Assembly (NCBI RefSeq): GCF_007994735.1
Contig: NZ_VOIL01000001.1
Location: 1,736,001 to 1,800,000, forward strand
Length of the DNA: 64,000 bases
Source of the DNA: Nesterenkonia populi
Lineage (GTDB): Bacteria > Actinomycetota > Actinomycetes > Actinomycetales > Micrococcaceae
Direction of reading: 5' to 3'
Shown here in pieces: positions 27,606 through 37,003 of this stretch. The notes under the pieces are model-generated. The model had not been told where the DNA came from. It saw only the letters and a list, made by a program, of their open reading frames with translations, and made no database searches. Made by a program: the position numbers and the translations under genes. Position 1 is the stretch's first letter; each line of letters opens with the position of its first letter.

Positions 27606-28187
27606 TCAGCCGGTGAAGGCCCAGGAGAACTGCAGGAAGATGCTGGCGAAGACGCCGAGGAAGATCAGCACGAGGATCGCCCACCACCAGGCGGCGGTGA
27701 GCTCGCGGAGCCGCTCGGGGGCGGGGATCGTGCCGGTGAGGAGGTTCCGCGCGGTCACCACCACGAAGAACGGGATCACCGCGGTCCAGACGATCATGCA
27801 GTAGGGGCACAGCACTCCGATCACGAACACCGCGGAGTACCAGAGCCACACGCAGAACCCGAAGGCGAAGACAGCACCGGCCTGCAGCCCCAGGTGGTAC
27901 CAGCGCGGCAGCCTCGCCCCGGTCAGCACGCTGACCGCCACCGCCATCAGGACGGGGAAGGCGACGACGCCGAGGAAGATGTTGGGGAATCCGAAGGTGG
28001 CCGCCTGCCAGGTGTTCATCACCTCTCCGCAGGAGACCCACGGGTTCACGTCGCAGGCGGTGACGTGGTCCGGGTCACCCCAGAGGAGCACGCGCTCATA
28101 GAGGAGAAGGAAGCTTGCGATCGCTCCCAGCAGCCCGCTTCCCAGCAGCCACCCCCCGTAGGCGCGGTCCTTCACAAGATGCGACAT
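27606..28187 (-). CDS. Vitamin K epoxide reductase (VKOR) family membrane protein
   Basis: 193 residues with about five membrane helices. The loop cysteines CDVNPWVSC (residues 45 and 53) and the CPYC active-site motif near residue 127 are those of bacterial VKOR, which reoxidises DsbA-like proteins using menaquinone during exported disulfide formation. Length and motif order are normal. It is read towards the mycothiol dehydrogenase gene with 111 bp between them. Confidence 0.9.
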   Translation of the reverse strand: MSHLVKDRAYGGWLLGSGLLGAIASFLLLYERVLLWGDPDHVTACDVNPWVSCGEVMNTWQAATFGFPNIFLGVVAFPVLMAVAVSVLTGARLPRWYHLGLQAGAVFAFGFCVWLWYSAVFVIGVLCPYCMIVWTAVIPFFVVVTARNLLTGTIPAPERLRELTAAWWWAILVLIFLGVFASIFLQFSWAFTG

Positions 28188-28541
28188 GCCTCCATGCTAA
28201 GCCGTTCACGCCAGTGCAACGGACCGTGTGCCATACTGAAACGCATCGGGAGGCAGACCACACCTGCCCCTTGAGAAAGCTTTGAGCGCAGAGCTGCGGC
28301 AGGCGCCCGTCGTGGACCACCTGGAACACAGGTCCGCACGGAACGCTGATGAGCAAGTCGCCGCCGCAGATGCTGCATGGACAAGAGTCCGGCATCGGGC
28401 TCCCCGCGCAGAGCGCGCCTCACATTGCGGAGGCAGCGCCCGGGGAGGCGCAGGCCGGACAGTGAGAGACGAGACAGAGCCGTCGTCCAGCGTTGAGTGT
28501 GGATGACGCTGGAGGCCGGCGGAAGAGCATTTGGCCCGCAT
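28188..28541. other. Divergent promoter region of VKOR and rne
   Basis: This 354-bp region separates the VKOR start from the RNase E/G start. It probably holds both promoters and a long 5' leader of rne; long leaders are known targets of RNase E autoregulation in other bacteria. I see a weak hairpin (GGACC at about 28315, GGTCC at about 28331) but no convincing -35/-10 pair and no gene. Confidence 0.4.
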
Positions 28542-31151
28542 ATGAGCAACGAAAACTCCACAGAAGCCTCCGCTGAATCCGCGGAGGAGATCTTCAACCC
28601 CTTCTCCGTTCCGGAGCCCGGCCAGCCCGGGACCCAGGCGGTCCCGAAGAAGACCGCTGACCCGGAGCCGGCCGAGGACCCCCTCGACGTGATGTTCCAG
28701 GCCCCGGACCTCTCCGCGGCGGCCCCCGCCCCCAAGCCGGCCCGGGACCAGGATGAGGACGACGTCGACCAGGACTCGGACCCGACAGGCTCCGCTTCGG
28801 GCGAGGGCGAGTCCTCCGGCGGAGGAAGCCGCAAATCTCGCAGGAAGCGCCGTCGCGGCGGACGCAGCCGCAGCCGCGGGGCAGAGGAGAACGCCCAGGG
28901 CGAGAGCGACGAGCCCGGCGACGCTCCTGCGGACGCAGGCTCCGGGGAGAAGGAGGAGTCCTCCAAGCAGGAGGCCGGCCAGTCTGAGCCCGTCGAGGAC
29001 GGAAAAGTGATCCGCAAGACCCGCAAGCGGCGCCGCGGCTCCTCGGATATGGAGATCGAGGACGAGGACGGCCACACCGTCACCCGTGTGCGCTCCGGGC
29101 GCGAGGCCGGCTCCGATGCTCCGGACAAGGTCTCCTCGGTGAAGGGGTCCACACGCCTGGAGGCGAAGCGGCAGCGCCGCCGCGGCAACCGGCAGTCCAA
29201 CCGCCGCGGCATCATCACCGAGGCAGAGTTCCTGGCCCGCCGCGAGTCGGTGGACCGCAAGATGATCGTCCGCCAACGCGGCGAGCGGATCCAGATCGGC
29301 GTCCTCGAGGATGACGTGCTGGCTGAGCACTACGTCTCCCACACCACCCAGGACTCGCTGATCGGCAACGTGTACCTGGGCAAGGTGCAGAACGTGCTGC
29401 CGTCGATGGAGGCCGCCTTCGTGGACATCGGCCGCGGCCGCAACGCGGTGCTCTACGCCGGTGAGGTGGACTGGGAGTCCTCCGGCATCGGCAACGCGCC
29501 CCGGAAGATCGAGAACGCCCTGAAGTCCGGCGACTCCGTGCTGGTGCAGGTCACCAAGGACCCCGTGGGGCACAAGGGCGCGCGTCTGACCAGCCAGATC
29601 TCCCTGCCGGGCCGATACCTGGTGTTCGTGCCGGGCGGGTCGATGACCGGCATCAGCCGCAAGCTGCCTGACACGGAACGCGCCCGGCTGAAGAAGATCC
29701 TGAAGGAGAACATGCCGGAGAACTCCGGCGTGATCGTCCGGACCGCTGCGGAGGGTGCTTCCGAGGAGGAGCTCACCAATGACATCAACCGTCTGCGCGC
29801 CCTGTGGGACTCCGTCCAGGACCAGACGAACGACCGCAAGGTGCTGGCCCCGGAGATGCTCTACGCCGAGCCGGACCTCACCATCAAGGTGGTCCGCGAT
29901 GTCTTCAACGAGGACTTCTCCTCCATGGAGATCCAGGGGGAGGACACCTGGGACAACGTGGAGGCCTACGTCACCTACGTGGCCCCGCATCTGCTGGACC
30001 GGCTGAAGAAGTGGGAGCCGTCGGAGCATGACGGTCAGGACATCTTCGGCCACCACCGGATCGACGAGCAGCTCAACAAGGCGCTGGCACGCAACGTCAA
30101 GCTGCCCTCGGGAGGTTCCCTGGTCTTCGACCGCACTGAGGCGATGACCGTGGTGGACGTCAACACCGGCAAGTTCACCGGCTCCGGCGGCAACCTGGAG
30201 GAGACGGTCACCAAGAACAACCTGGAGGCCGCGGAGGAGCTCGTCCGGCAGCTGCGCCTGCGGGACATCGGCGGCATCATCGTCGTCGACTTCATCGATA
30301 TGGTCCTGGAGTCCAACCGGGATCTGGTGCTGCGCCGCATGGTGGAGTGCCTGGGCCGTGACCGCACCAAGCACCAGGTGGCGGAGGTCACCTCCCTGGG
30401 GCTGGTGCAGATGACCCGTAAGCGGATGGGCACCGGGCTGCTGGAGGTGTTCTCCTCGGAGTGTGAGCACTGCGCCGGGCGCGGCATCATGACCCACGAG
30501 GAGCCGGTCCACCACCAGCCGGCCTACAGCTCCCAGGGGGAGCAGAAGTCCGGCGGCGGCGGCAAGAAGCCCAAGAAGCGCAAGAGCAAGGGCAAGAAGG
30601 GCGAGGACGCCGGGCGCCAGCCTGACCCGAAGGAGCTGAAGAAGCTTGAGCGGGCCAGTGCGGGCATGGCGAAGGTCGCCGCGGCCTCCACCAGCGCCGG
30701 TGAGCCCGAGAATGACGATGATGCCGGTCAGCAGTCAGGCCAGGCCGGTGCCGAGAGGCAGCAGAAGCCTGAGCAGCCTGCCCAGCCGACTCTGAAGATC
30801 GGCGGAGAGCCGGTCGAGGTTCCCCGCGGGGAGAGGGCTGAGCGGCAGAAGAGGGCCGAGGAGCCCAAGGACGCCTCCCTCAACTCCCTGGAGGAGGCTC
30901 TGGCCTCCCGCAGCGAGCAGCCGCGCGTTACACGTCCGGCCAGGCGCCGGCGCCGCGCCGCCGGGTCTGCTCAGGGCTCCGGGGGAGAGGTGCACCAGGT
31001 GCAGGCGGCCGCGGGTGAGCCGCAGAAGGCGAGCTTCTCCGCGGCTGCTCAGGAGCAGAAGAAGAGTGAGGGCTCCAAGCCTGAGCCCACGGCCGAGCCC
31101 ACGATGCTGGGCGTCGGCGTGTCCGCTGATGAGATTGGCAAAACAGAGTAG
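28542..31151 (+). CDS. rne: Ribonuclease E/G
   Basis: 869 residues. The central ~400 residues form the RNase E/G catalytic core: an S1 domain from about 250 (GKVQNVLPSMEAAFVDIGRG), the 5' sensor, the DNase I-like domain with catalytic DVNTGKFTGSGGN and VDFIDM (about 585), and the Zn-link CEHCAGRG (from 641). Long disordered arms flank it. The N-terminal ~230 residues are acidic, with Arg/Lys patches (SRKSRRKRRRGGRSRSRG); the C-terminal ~200 are Lys/Glu-rich. This layout is the actinobacterial type with the core in the middle. It starts RNA decay and rRNA/tRNA processing. ATG 28542 lacks a strong Shine-Dalgarno. Confidence 0.93.
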   Translation: MSNENSTEASAESAEEIFNPFSVPEPGQPGTQAVPKKTADPEPAEDPLDVMFQAPDLSAAAPAPKPARDQDEDDVDQDSDPTGSASGEGESSGGGSRKSRRKRRRGGRSRSRGAEENAQGESDEPGDAPADAGSGEKEESSKQEAGQSEPVEDGKVIRKTRKRRRGSSDMEIEDEDGHTVTRVRSGREAGSDAPDKVSSVKGSTRLEAKRQRRRGNRQSNRRGIITEAEFLARRESVDRKMIVRQRGERIQIGVLEDDVLAEHYVSHTTQDSLIGNVYLGKVQNVLPSMEAAFVDIGRGRNAVLYAGEVDWESSGIGNAPRKIENALKSGDSVLVQVTKDPVGHKGARLTSQISLPGRYLVFVPGGSMTGISRKLPDTERARLKKILKENMPENSGVIVRTAAEGASEEELTNDINRLRALWDSVQDQTNDRKVLAPEMLYAEPDLTIKVVRDVFNEDFSSMEIQGEDTWDNVEAYVTYVAPHLLDRLKKWEPSEHDGQDIFGHHRIDEQLNKALARNVKLPSGGSLVFDRTEAMTVVDVNTGKFTGSGGNLEETVTKNNLEAAEELVRQLRLRDIGGIIVVDFIDMVLESNRDLVLRRMVECLGRDRTKHQVAEVTSLGLVQMTRKRMGTGLLEVFSSECEHCAGRGIMTHEEPVHHQPAYSSQGEQKSGGGGKKPKKRKSKGKKGEDAGRQPDPKELKKLERASAGMAKVAAASTSAGEPENDDDAGQQSGQAGAERQQKPEQPAQPTLKIGGEPVEVPRGERAERQKRAEEPKDASLNSLEEALASRSEQPRVTRPARRRRRAAGSAQGSGGEVHQVQAAAGEPQKASFSAAAQEQKKSEGSKPEPTAEPTMLGVGVSADEIGKTE

Positions 31152-31164
31152 AAACGCGTAGCAT

Positions 31165-31213
31165 TGACGGCTGGTGCTATTGCGCCCTAAGTCTTTCTGC
31201 GCGCTTCGCGCAC
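31165..31213 (+). promoter_or_regulatory. Promoter and leader hairpin upstream of rplU
   Basis: TTGACG (31165-31170) and TAAGTC (31189-31194), 18 bp apart, are a plausible promoter pair. A compact hairpin follows, TGCGCG (31199-31204) with CGCGCA (31208-31213), then a T-rich stretch (CGTATTTTATT). The hairpin could end rne transcription or act in the rplU leader; the L21 leader is a known place for ribosomal-protein feedback in other bacteria. Confidence 0.45.
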
Positions 31214-31251
31214 GTATTTTATTGCAAGTCCAACGAGAGAAGTGAGTCCAA

Positions 31252-31563
31252 GTGGTGTACGCGATTGTCCGCGCAGGCGGCCGCCAGGAGAAGGTTTCCG
31301 TCGGAGATCTGGTGACCCTTGACCGCGTCGACGCCGAGGCAGGCAGCACCATCGCGCTGCCGGCAGTGATGCTGGTCGACGGCGACAAGGTCACCACCGG
31401 AGCTGACGAGCTCGACAAGGTGACGGTCACCGCAGAGGTTCAGGAGAACCTGCGCGGCAAGAAGATCGTCATCCACAAGTACAAGAACAAGACTGGCTAC
31501 CACAAGCGCCAGGGCCACCGCTCTGAGCTTACCCGGGTCAAGGTCACCGATATCGCGGCCTGA
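31252..31563 (+). CDS. rplU: 50S ribosomal protein L21
   Basis: 103 residues, a full-length L21: [19 protein letters not shown], then [20 protein letters not shown], then [15 protein letters not shown]. It binds 23S rRNA on the large subunit near L20. Start GTG at 31252. It is followed after 47 bp by rpmA, the usual pair. Confidence 0.98.
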   Translation: MVYAIVRAGGRQEKVSVGDLVTLDRVDAEAGSTIALPAVMLVDGDKVTTGADELDKVTVTAEVQENLRGKKIVIHKYKNKTGYHKRQGHRSELTRVKVTDIAA

Positions 31564-31610
31564 GCCGTAGAATCGTTCCGAACAGCTAAGCGAGAGGCAG
31601 GCAAAACGCT

Positions 31611-31868
31611 ATGGCACATAAGAAGGGTGCGAGCTCGACTCGCAACGGTCGCGACTCCAACGCCCAGCGCCTGGGCGTGAAGCGCTTCGGCGGTCAGACC
31701 GTCAACGCTGGCGAGATCCTCATCCGCCAGCGGGGAACCAAGTTCCACCCCGGCAGCAATGTCGGCCGCGGCGGCGATGACACGCTCTTCGCCCTCGCAG
31801 ACGGCTCCGTGGAGTTCGGCTCCCGGCGCGGCCGCAAGGTCGTGAACATCGTCCCGGCAGCCGCCTGA
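31611..31868 (+). CDS. rpmA: 50S ribosomal protein L27
   Basis: 85 residues: [20 protein letters not shown], then [20 protein letters not shown], then [20 protein letters not shown]. The N-terminal arm, which reaches towards the peptidyl-transferase centre, starts directly at MAHKKG with no cleavable extension of the Firmicutes type. A GAGAGGCAGG stretch precedes the ATG. Second gene of the rplU-rpmA unit, followed by a terminator. Confidence 0.98.
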   Translation: MAHKKGASSTRNGRDSNAQRLGVKRFGGQTVNAGEILIRQRGTKFHPGSNVGRGGDDTLFALADGSVEFGSRRGRKVVNIVPAAA

Positions 31869-31909
31869 CGCGGTACGCCGAACTTCGGCTGCAAGAAGCA
31901 GCCACCCAC

Positions 31910-31973
31910 TGAAGGCCCCGCAGCTCACACGGCTGACGGGGCCTTCAGCGTTTCAGGGGAAGGCCCCTTTTAA
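31910..31973 (+). terminator. Tandem hairpins after rpmA
   Basis: TGAAGGCCCCG (31910-31920) pairs with CGGGGCCTTCA (31937-31947), a perfect 11-bp stem. A second small hairpin (GGGG then CCCC at about 31956-31968) is followed by TTTT. Together they look like the rho-independent end of the rplU-rpmA message, 42 bp after the stop. Confidence 0.8.
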
Positions 31974-32041
31974 GCATGAAGGCCAGCGCATTCGCAGCTG
32001 GCCGCGAGAAGGCGGGCGCAGCCCGCCGACGGGAGGATACT

Positions 32042-33631
32042 GTGGCGCATTTTGTTGATCGCGTTGTCCTGCACGCTGCAGGCGGTAACGGCGGGCACGG
32101 GTGCGTCTCGGTGCACCGGGAGAAGTTCAAGCCCCTGGGCGGGCCTGACGGCGGCGACGGCGGCGACGGCGGGCACGTGGAACTTGTCGCCGACCCGCAG
32201 ACCACCACCCTGCTGGACTACCACCACCGCCCGCACCGGCGCGCCGGCAACGGGGGAGTGGGCGAGGGGGACCACCGCCACGGCTCCAAGGGCGAGACGC
32301 TCGAGCTCTCTGTCCCTGAGGGCACAGTGGTCAAGGATCGTCAGGGCAGCGTGATTGCTGACCTGGTGGGCGCTGGTGCCCGGGTGCGGATTGCTGAGGG
32401 CGGCCACGGCGGCCTGGGCAATGCCCGGCTGGCCTCCAAGAAGCGCAAGGCTCCCGGCTTCGCCCTGCTGGGCACACCGGGCGAGCAGGCAGAGATCGAG
32501 CTTGAGGTGAAGTCCGTGGCGGACATCGCCCTGGTCGGCTACCCCTCCGCCGGCAAGTCCAGCCTCATCGCAGCGATGTCCGCCGCGCGTCCCAAGATCG
32601 CTGACTATCCGTTCACCACTCTGGTGCCGAACCTCGGCGTGGTGGAGGCCGGGGACGTGCGTTTCACCGTTGCGGATGTGCCGGGCCTGATTCCCGGGGC
32701 CGCGGAGGGCAAGGGGCTGGGCCATCAGTTCCTGCGGCATGTGGAGCGCTGCGCGGCCCTGGTGCACGTCTTGGACTGCGGCAGCCTGGAGACTGACCGC
32801 GACCCGCTGGCTGACCTGGACGCTGTCGAGAAGGAGCTGGCCGCCTACGCCCCGGATGCGGTGGCGAACTCCGCCTCCCACGGTGTGGAGTCGCTGCCGC
32901 TGAACGAGCGGCCCCAGCTGATCGCCCTGAACAAGACGGATCTTCCTGACGGTGAGGCGATGGCGGAGATGGTCCGCGGGGAGCTGGAGTCTCGTGGCTG
33001 GAAGGTCTTCGAGGTCTCGGCGGTCGCGCGCAAGGGGCTGCGTGAGCTGAGCTTCGCGATGGCGGAGCTGGTGGAGGCCGCCCGCGCCCAGCGTGAGGTG
33101 GAGCAAGCCCCGGTGCAGGTCACTGTGCGGCCCAAGCCGGTGGACGAGAAGGGCTTCACCGTCGCCCGCGAGGAGAAGAACGCCGCACCGCTGTGGCGCG
33201 TCCGCGGGGCCAAGCCGGAGCGGTGGATCCACCAGACGGACTTCAGCAACGACGAGGCCGTCGGGTACCTGGCTGACCGGCTGGCTGCGATCGGCATCGA
33301 GGACGAGCTGTTCAGGCAGGGCGCGACCCCCGGTGATTCGGTGGTCATCGGCACTGACGACGACGGTGTGGTGTTCGAATGGGAGCCCACCATGGCTGCC
33401 GGCGCCGAGCACCTGGCCGGGCCTCGCGGTTCGGACGTTCGGTTCGAGGACGCTCACCGTCCCACCCGGGCGGAGAAGAAGCAGGAGCAGGCTGACCGTC
33501 GTGCGGCAAAGGTGCTCACCCGTCAGGAGATGGATGCTTTCTACGCCTCCGAGGACGACGGCGACACTGAGATCGTCTACAGCCATTGGGATCCGGAGGC
33601 TGACGACGACGATGAGGAGACGGCCCGGTGA
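32042..33631 (+). CDS. obg: GTPase Obg/CgtA
   Basis: 529 residues in three domains. A glycine-rich Obg fold spans 1-160 ([29 protein letters not shown]). The G domain has G1 GYPSAGKSS (166-174), switch [16 protein letters not shown] and NKTD. A C-terminal OCT domain plus an acidic tail follow. Obg binds the 50S subunit late in assembly and links to ppGpp. I chose GTG 32042, behind GGGAGG, since the domain begins MAHFVDRV; the frame is open further upstream. The stop overlaps the proB start by 4 bp. Confidence 0.97.
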   Translation: MAHFVDRVVLHAAGGNGGHGCVSVHREKFKPLGGPDGGDGGDGGHVELVADPQTTTLLDYHHRPHRRAGNGGVGEGDHRHGSKGETLELSVPEGTVVKDRQGSVIADLVGAGARVRIAEGGHGGLGNARLASKKRKAPGFALLGTPGEQAEIELEVKSVADIALVGYPSAGKSSLIAAMSAARPKIADYPFTTLVPNLGVVEAGDVRFTVADVPGLIPGAAEGKGLGHQFLRHVERCAALVHVLDCGSLETDRDPLADLDAVEKELAAYAPDAVANSASHGVESLPLNERPQLIALNKTDLPDGEAMAEMVRGELESRGWKVFEVSAVARKGLRELSFAMAELVEAARAQREVEQAPVQVTVRPKPVDEKGFTVAREEKNAAPLWRVRGAKPERWIHQTDFSNDEAVGYLADRLAAIGIEDELFRQGATPGDSVVIGTDDDGVVFEWEPTMAAGAEHLAGPRGSDVRFEDAHRPTRAEKKQEQADRRAAKVLTRQEMDAFYASEDDGDTEIVYSHWDPEADDDDEETAR

Positions 33632-34773
33632 GCACCAAGCTCGCCGGGGTCGTCAGCTCTGCTGCTGAGCTGCCCGCCGCCCGCCGGGTTGTGGTGAAGA
33701 TCGGCTCATCCTCGCTCACCACGGTGGATGAGGGAGTAAGCATTGAGGCGCTGAACCGGCTGGTGGATGCCTGCCAGCAGCTGCGTCACGGCGGCACCGA
33801 GGTAGTGCTGGTCTCCTCAGGTGCCATCGCTGCTGGGCTGGCTCCGCTGAGCCTGCTCAGCCGGCCCACGGATCTGGCTGCCCAGCAGGCGGCTGCCGCT
33901 GTGGGTCAGGGGGTGCTGCTGGCGCACTACACCCAAGGCTTCGCCCGGCACGGTGCGGCGGTGGCGCAGGTGCTGCTGACCGTGGAGGACCTCATCCGCC
34001 GCTCCACGTACATCAACGCCCTGCGCAGCCTCGAGAAGCTGCTCGCGCTGGGTGCGGTGCCGGTCATCAACGAGAACGACGCCGTGGCAACTGCTGAGAT
34101 CCGCTTCGGCGACAACGACCGACTCGCCGCACTCACCGCGAACCTGCTGCACGCTGATGCCCTCGTGATGCTCTCGGATGTGGAGGCGCTGTTCGACGGC
34201 CCCCCGTCCGAGGGCGGCAAACCGCTGGCCGAGGTTCGAAGTGAGACCGACCTGCAGGGGGTCTCGCTGGGCCCGCGCGGCCGGGCCGGGGTGGGCACCG
34301 GCGGCATGGTGACCAAGGTGGAGGCGGCCCGGATCGTCACTGCGCACGGAATTCCGGCGATGCTCACCTCCGCGGAGAACGCGCCCCGACTGCTCTCCGG
34401 GGAGCAGGTCGGCACGTTCTTCCACCCGCGGGGACGGCGTCGCGGGGCCCGGACTGCCTGGCTGGCGCACCTGGCCTCCACCAAGGGCCGAATAGTGGTC
34501 GACGAGGGGGCTGCCCGCGCGGTGGGCCAGCGGCGCCGGTCCCTGCTGGCTGCAGGCATCACCGCGATCGAGGGCGATTTCGACGCGGGGGACGTGGTGG
34601 AGATCGCCGACGCTGAGGGCACGGTTCACGCCCGCGGCGTCACCGGGTATTCTGCCGAGGAGCTGCCGCAGATCATGGGCCGGTCCACCGCCCAGCTGGC
34701 CGCAGAGCTGGGGCCCGACTACGAGCGGGCGGTGGTCCATACTGATGACATGGCACGAGTGAGGAGCACATGA
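33628..34773 (+). CDS. proB: Glutamate 5-kinase
   Basis: 381 residues. The amino-acid-kinase domain begins [12 protein letters not shown], continues with [15 protein letters not shown] and [17 protein letters not shown], and has the ATP-site segment [16 protein letters not shown]-terminal PUA domain covers about 290-380 ([24 protein letters not shown]). It phosphorylates glutamate, the first and proline-inhibited step of proline synthesis. The GTG start overlaps the obg stop by 4 bp and its own stop overlaps proA by 4 bp, so obg-proB-proA is one coupled operon. Confidence 0.97.
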   Translation: MSTKLAGVVSSAAELPAARRVVVKIGSSSLTTVDEGVSIEALNRLVDACQQLRHGGTEVVLVSSGAIAAGLAPLSLLSRPTDLAAQQAAAAVGQGVLLAHYTQGFARHGAAVAQVLLTVEDLIRRSTYINALRSLEKLLALGAVPVINENDAVATAEIRFGDNDRLAALTANLLHADALVMLSDVEALFDGPPSEGGKPLAEVRSETDLQGVSLGPRGRAGVGTGGMVTKVEAARIVTAHGIPAMLTSAENAPRLLSGEQVGTFFHPRGRRRGARTAWLAHLASTKGRIVVDEGAARAVGQRRRSLLAAGITAIEGDFDAGDVVEIADAEGTVHARGVTGYSAEELPQIMGRSTAQLAAELGPDYERAVVHTDDMARVRST

Positions 34774-36089
34774 GCACCGACCAGGACCAGATCAGCAGCG
34801 ACGTCGTGGAGGCTGTCGCCGGGGTGAGCCGCCGGGCCCGAGAGGCCGCCCGTCCGCTGGGGTCCACGGACCGTCAGCACAAGGACCGCATCCTGCTCGC
34901 CCTGGCTCGGGGCCTGCGGGAGTCCGGGGCTGCCCTGGTGGAGGCCAACGGCGAGGACCTTGAGCGGGGCCGGGAGAACGGCCTGTCCAAACCGCTTCTG
35001 GACCGTCTGCAGCTCACTGAGGAGCGCATCGAGTCCCTGGCCGGCTCTGTCGAGGAGATCATGGCGCTGGAGGACCCTGTCGGGCGGATCGTGGCCGGCC
35101 GGACCCTGCCCAACGGTGCCCGCCTGACACAGACGACTGTTCCGCTGGGCGTCATCGGAGTGATCTATGAGGCCCGCCCCAACGTCACCGTGGACATCGC
35201 GGCCCTGGCGCTGAAGTCCGGGAACGCGGCGATCCTGCGCGGCGGCTCGGCGGCGGCGAAGACCAACGAGATGCTGCTGAGCATCATCCGTGAGGCGCTC
35301 CGCACCTGCTCGGCCCCCGTGGACGCCGTTCAGTCGATCGACGAATACGGCCGTGAGGGGGCCACGGCGCTGATGACCACCCGCGGCAGCGTGGATGTTC
35401 TCATCCCGCGCGGCGGCGGGGACCTGATCCAGCACGTCGTGCAGAACGCCCGCGTGCCGGTGATCGAGACCGGTGAGGGAAATGTCCACATCTACATCGA
35501 TGCCTGCGCGGACCCGGAGATCGCCCGGAACGTGGTGATGAACGCGAAGACCTCCAGGCCCAGCGTCTGCAACGCCGCTGAGACCCTGCTGATCCACGCG
35601 GACGCGGAGGACGCCGCGGCGGAGACCCTGCGCGCCCTGCACCGCGCAGGGGTGGGCCTGCATATTGATCCGCGGGCCAGGAAGTGGCTGCCGGAGTCCG
35701 GACCGGACCTGGTCTCCCCGAACGACTACGGGGAGGTGGACGAAGTCACCGGAGAGCACTTCTCCTCCGAGTTCCTGGGCCTGGAGCTGGCTGTGGGCGT
35801 GGTGGAGTCCCTGGATGAGGCGATCGAGCACATCACGCGGTACTCCACCGGTCACACGGAGGCGATCGTCACCGATTCGGTGAAGAGCGCGGAGCGGTTC
35901 ATCGCTGAGGTGGACGCGGCTGCCGTGGTCGTCAACGCCTCCACCCGGTTCACCGACGGCGGGCAGTTCGGCCTGGGCGCTGAGGTGGGGATCTCCACTC
36001 AGAAGACCCATGCACGCGGACCCATGGGCATGGGGGAGCTGACCACCACCAAGTGGATTCTGCGGGGCGAGGGCCAGATCCGCCCCTGA
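34770..36089 (+). CDS. proA: Gamma-glutamyl phosphate reductase
   Basis: 439 residues of the aldehyde-dehydrogenase fold. The catalytic cysteine is C267 in NAKTSRPSVCNAAETLL. The NADPH-binding part has ALKSGNAAILRGGSAAAKTN, and the late segment RFTDGGQFGLGAEVGISTQK is typical of ProA. It reduces gamma-glutamyl phosphate to the semialdehyde, the second step after ProB. The ATG overlaps the proB stop (ATGA). Confidence 0.97.
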   Translation: MSTDQDQISSDVVEAVAGVSRRAREAARPLGSTDRQHKDRILLALARGLRESGAALVEANGEDLERGRENGLSKPLLDRLQLTEERIESLAGSVEEIMALEDPVGRIVAGRTLPNGARLTQTTVPLGVIGVIYEARPNVTVDIAALALKSGNAAILRGGSAAAKTNEMLLSIIREALRTCSAPVDAVQSIDEYGREGATALMTTRGSVDVLIPRGGGDLIQHVVQNARVPVIETGEGNVHIYIDACADPEIARNVVMNAKTSRPSVCNAAETLLIHADAEDAAAETLRALHRAGVGLHIDPRARKWLPESGPDLVSPNDYGEVDEVTGEHFSSEFLGLELAVGVVESLDEAIEHITRYSTGHTEAIVTDSVKSAERFIAEVDAAAVVVNASTRFTDGGQFGLGAEVGISTQKTHARGPMGMGELTTTKWILRGEGQIRP

Positions 36090-36103
36090 CGGCGGTTTGT
36101 GGG

Positions 36104-36116
36104 TAGACTGTCCCTC
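36104..36116 (+). promoter_or_regulatory. Leaderless -10 element before the small membrane protein
   Basis: TAGACT (36104-36109) fits the TANNNT -10 consensus and lies 7 bp before the ATG at 36117, with no Shine-Dalgarno between. This is the standard geometry of a leaderless actinobacterial start. It gives nadD and rsfS a promoter separate from proBA. Confidence 0.6.
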
Positions 36117-36293
36117 ATGGATTTCCCTGTTCTGGCACTGCTTGCCGCAGAAGAAGGTGTTGAGCTGTTCATGCCGGCTCCGTGGTTCGGCATTGTGATG
36201 TTCGTCTTCCTGATGCTCTCGATGCTGGTCGCGCTGAGCTTCGCCCAGACGAACCGCTCTCCGCAGGCCGACCCCGAGGCCGGCGGTCACTGA
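36117..36293 (+). CDS. Small single-pass membrane protein
   Basis: 58 residues: a short hydrophobic N-terminus ([18 protein letters not shown]), one membrane helix ([20 protein letters not shown], about 29-48) and a polar tail ([13 protein letters not shown]). Small proteins of this kind sit between proA and nadD in related actinobacteria. No function is known to me. Translation is probably leaderless from 36117; an upstream in-frame codon exists but would place the start inside the -10 element. Confidence 0.7.
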   Translation: MDFPVLALLAAEEGVELFMPAPWFGIVMFVFLMLSMLVALSFAQTNRSPQADPEAGGH

Positions 36294-36298
36294 CGAGC

Positions 36299-37003
36299 TT
36301 GGCTCACACCCCAATCACGTCTGACCCGGGCAGCCGGGGGACTCCGCGGCTGGGGATCATGGGCGGGACGTTCGATCCCATTCACCATGGTCACCTGGTG
36401 GCTGCCAGTGAGGTGGCAGCGGAGTTCGGCCTCGATGAGGTCATCTTTGTGCCCACTGGTCAGCCGTGGCAGAAGGCCGGCCGGGAGGTCACCCCCGCGG
36501 AGCATCGTTACCTGCTGACGGTGATCGCCACGGCAGCCAACCCCCGGTTCACGGTGTCCCGCGTGGACATTGACCGCGGCGGCGCCACCTACACCATCGA
36601 TACGCTTCGTGATTTTCGGCGCATGTATCCGGCGGCAGAGCTGTTCTTCATCACGGGCGCTGACGCGATGGCGCAGATTCTCTCCTGGAAGAACGTGGAG
36701 GAGCTGTGGGCTCTCGCGCACTTCGTCTCAGTGAGCAGGCCGGGGTACGTGAATGAGGATCTGGGCCGCAGCGACCAGGTCTCGCTGATGGAGATCCCGG
36801 CGATGGCGATCAGCTCCACGGATCTTCGGCACCGCGCAGCCGGGGGCAAGCCGGTCTGGTATTTGGTGCCGGACGGTGTGGTGCAGTACATCGCCAAGCA
36901 CAGGCTGTACCGGCCCGATTCGGCCACACACGCCCATGGTGCCCCCTCCAGCGAAGCAGTGGGGCATAGCATGGAACAAAACGACCAGGAGGCGTCACGA
37001 TGA
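36299..37003 (+). CDS. nadD: Nicotinate-nucleotide adenylyltransferase
   Basis: 234 residues. The nucleotidyl-transferase motif [15 protein letters not shown] gives the HxGH site, and the late ISSTDLRHR is the ISSTxxR signature. It joins nicotinate mononucleotide and ATP to form deamido-NAD. I chose TTG 36299: it yields the usual short N-terminus before RLGIMGG, while the first in-frame ATG (36359) would cut into the first strand. The stop overlaps the next gene by 4 bp. Residues after about 205 form an extra hydrophilic tail. Confidence 0.93.
   Translation: MAHTPITSDPGSRGTPRLGIMGGTFDPIHHGHLVAASEVAAEFGLDEVIFVPTGQPWQKAGREVTPAEHRYLLTVIATAANPRFTVSRVDIDRGGATYTIDTLRDFRRMYPAAELFFITGADAMAQILSWKNVEELWALAHFVSVSRPGYVNEDLGRSDQVSLMEIPAMAISSTDLRHRAAGGKPVWYLVPDGVVQYIAKHRLYRPDSATHAHGAPSSEAVGHSMEQNDQEASR

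Noticed and set aside
25518..28274. Plus-strand frames opposite the MBL hydrolase, mscR and VKOR genes
   Set aside because: They are shadows of three well-supported minus-strand genes with intact motifs.
28206..30515. 769-codon open frame antisense to rne
   Set aside because: Long antisense frames are expected opposite high-GC genes with strong codon bias; its translation is low-complexity and shows no domain, while the plus strand gives a complete RNase E/G.
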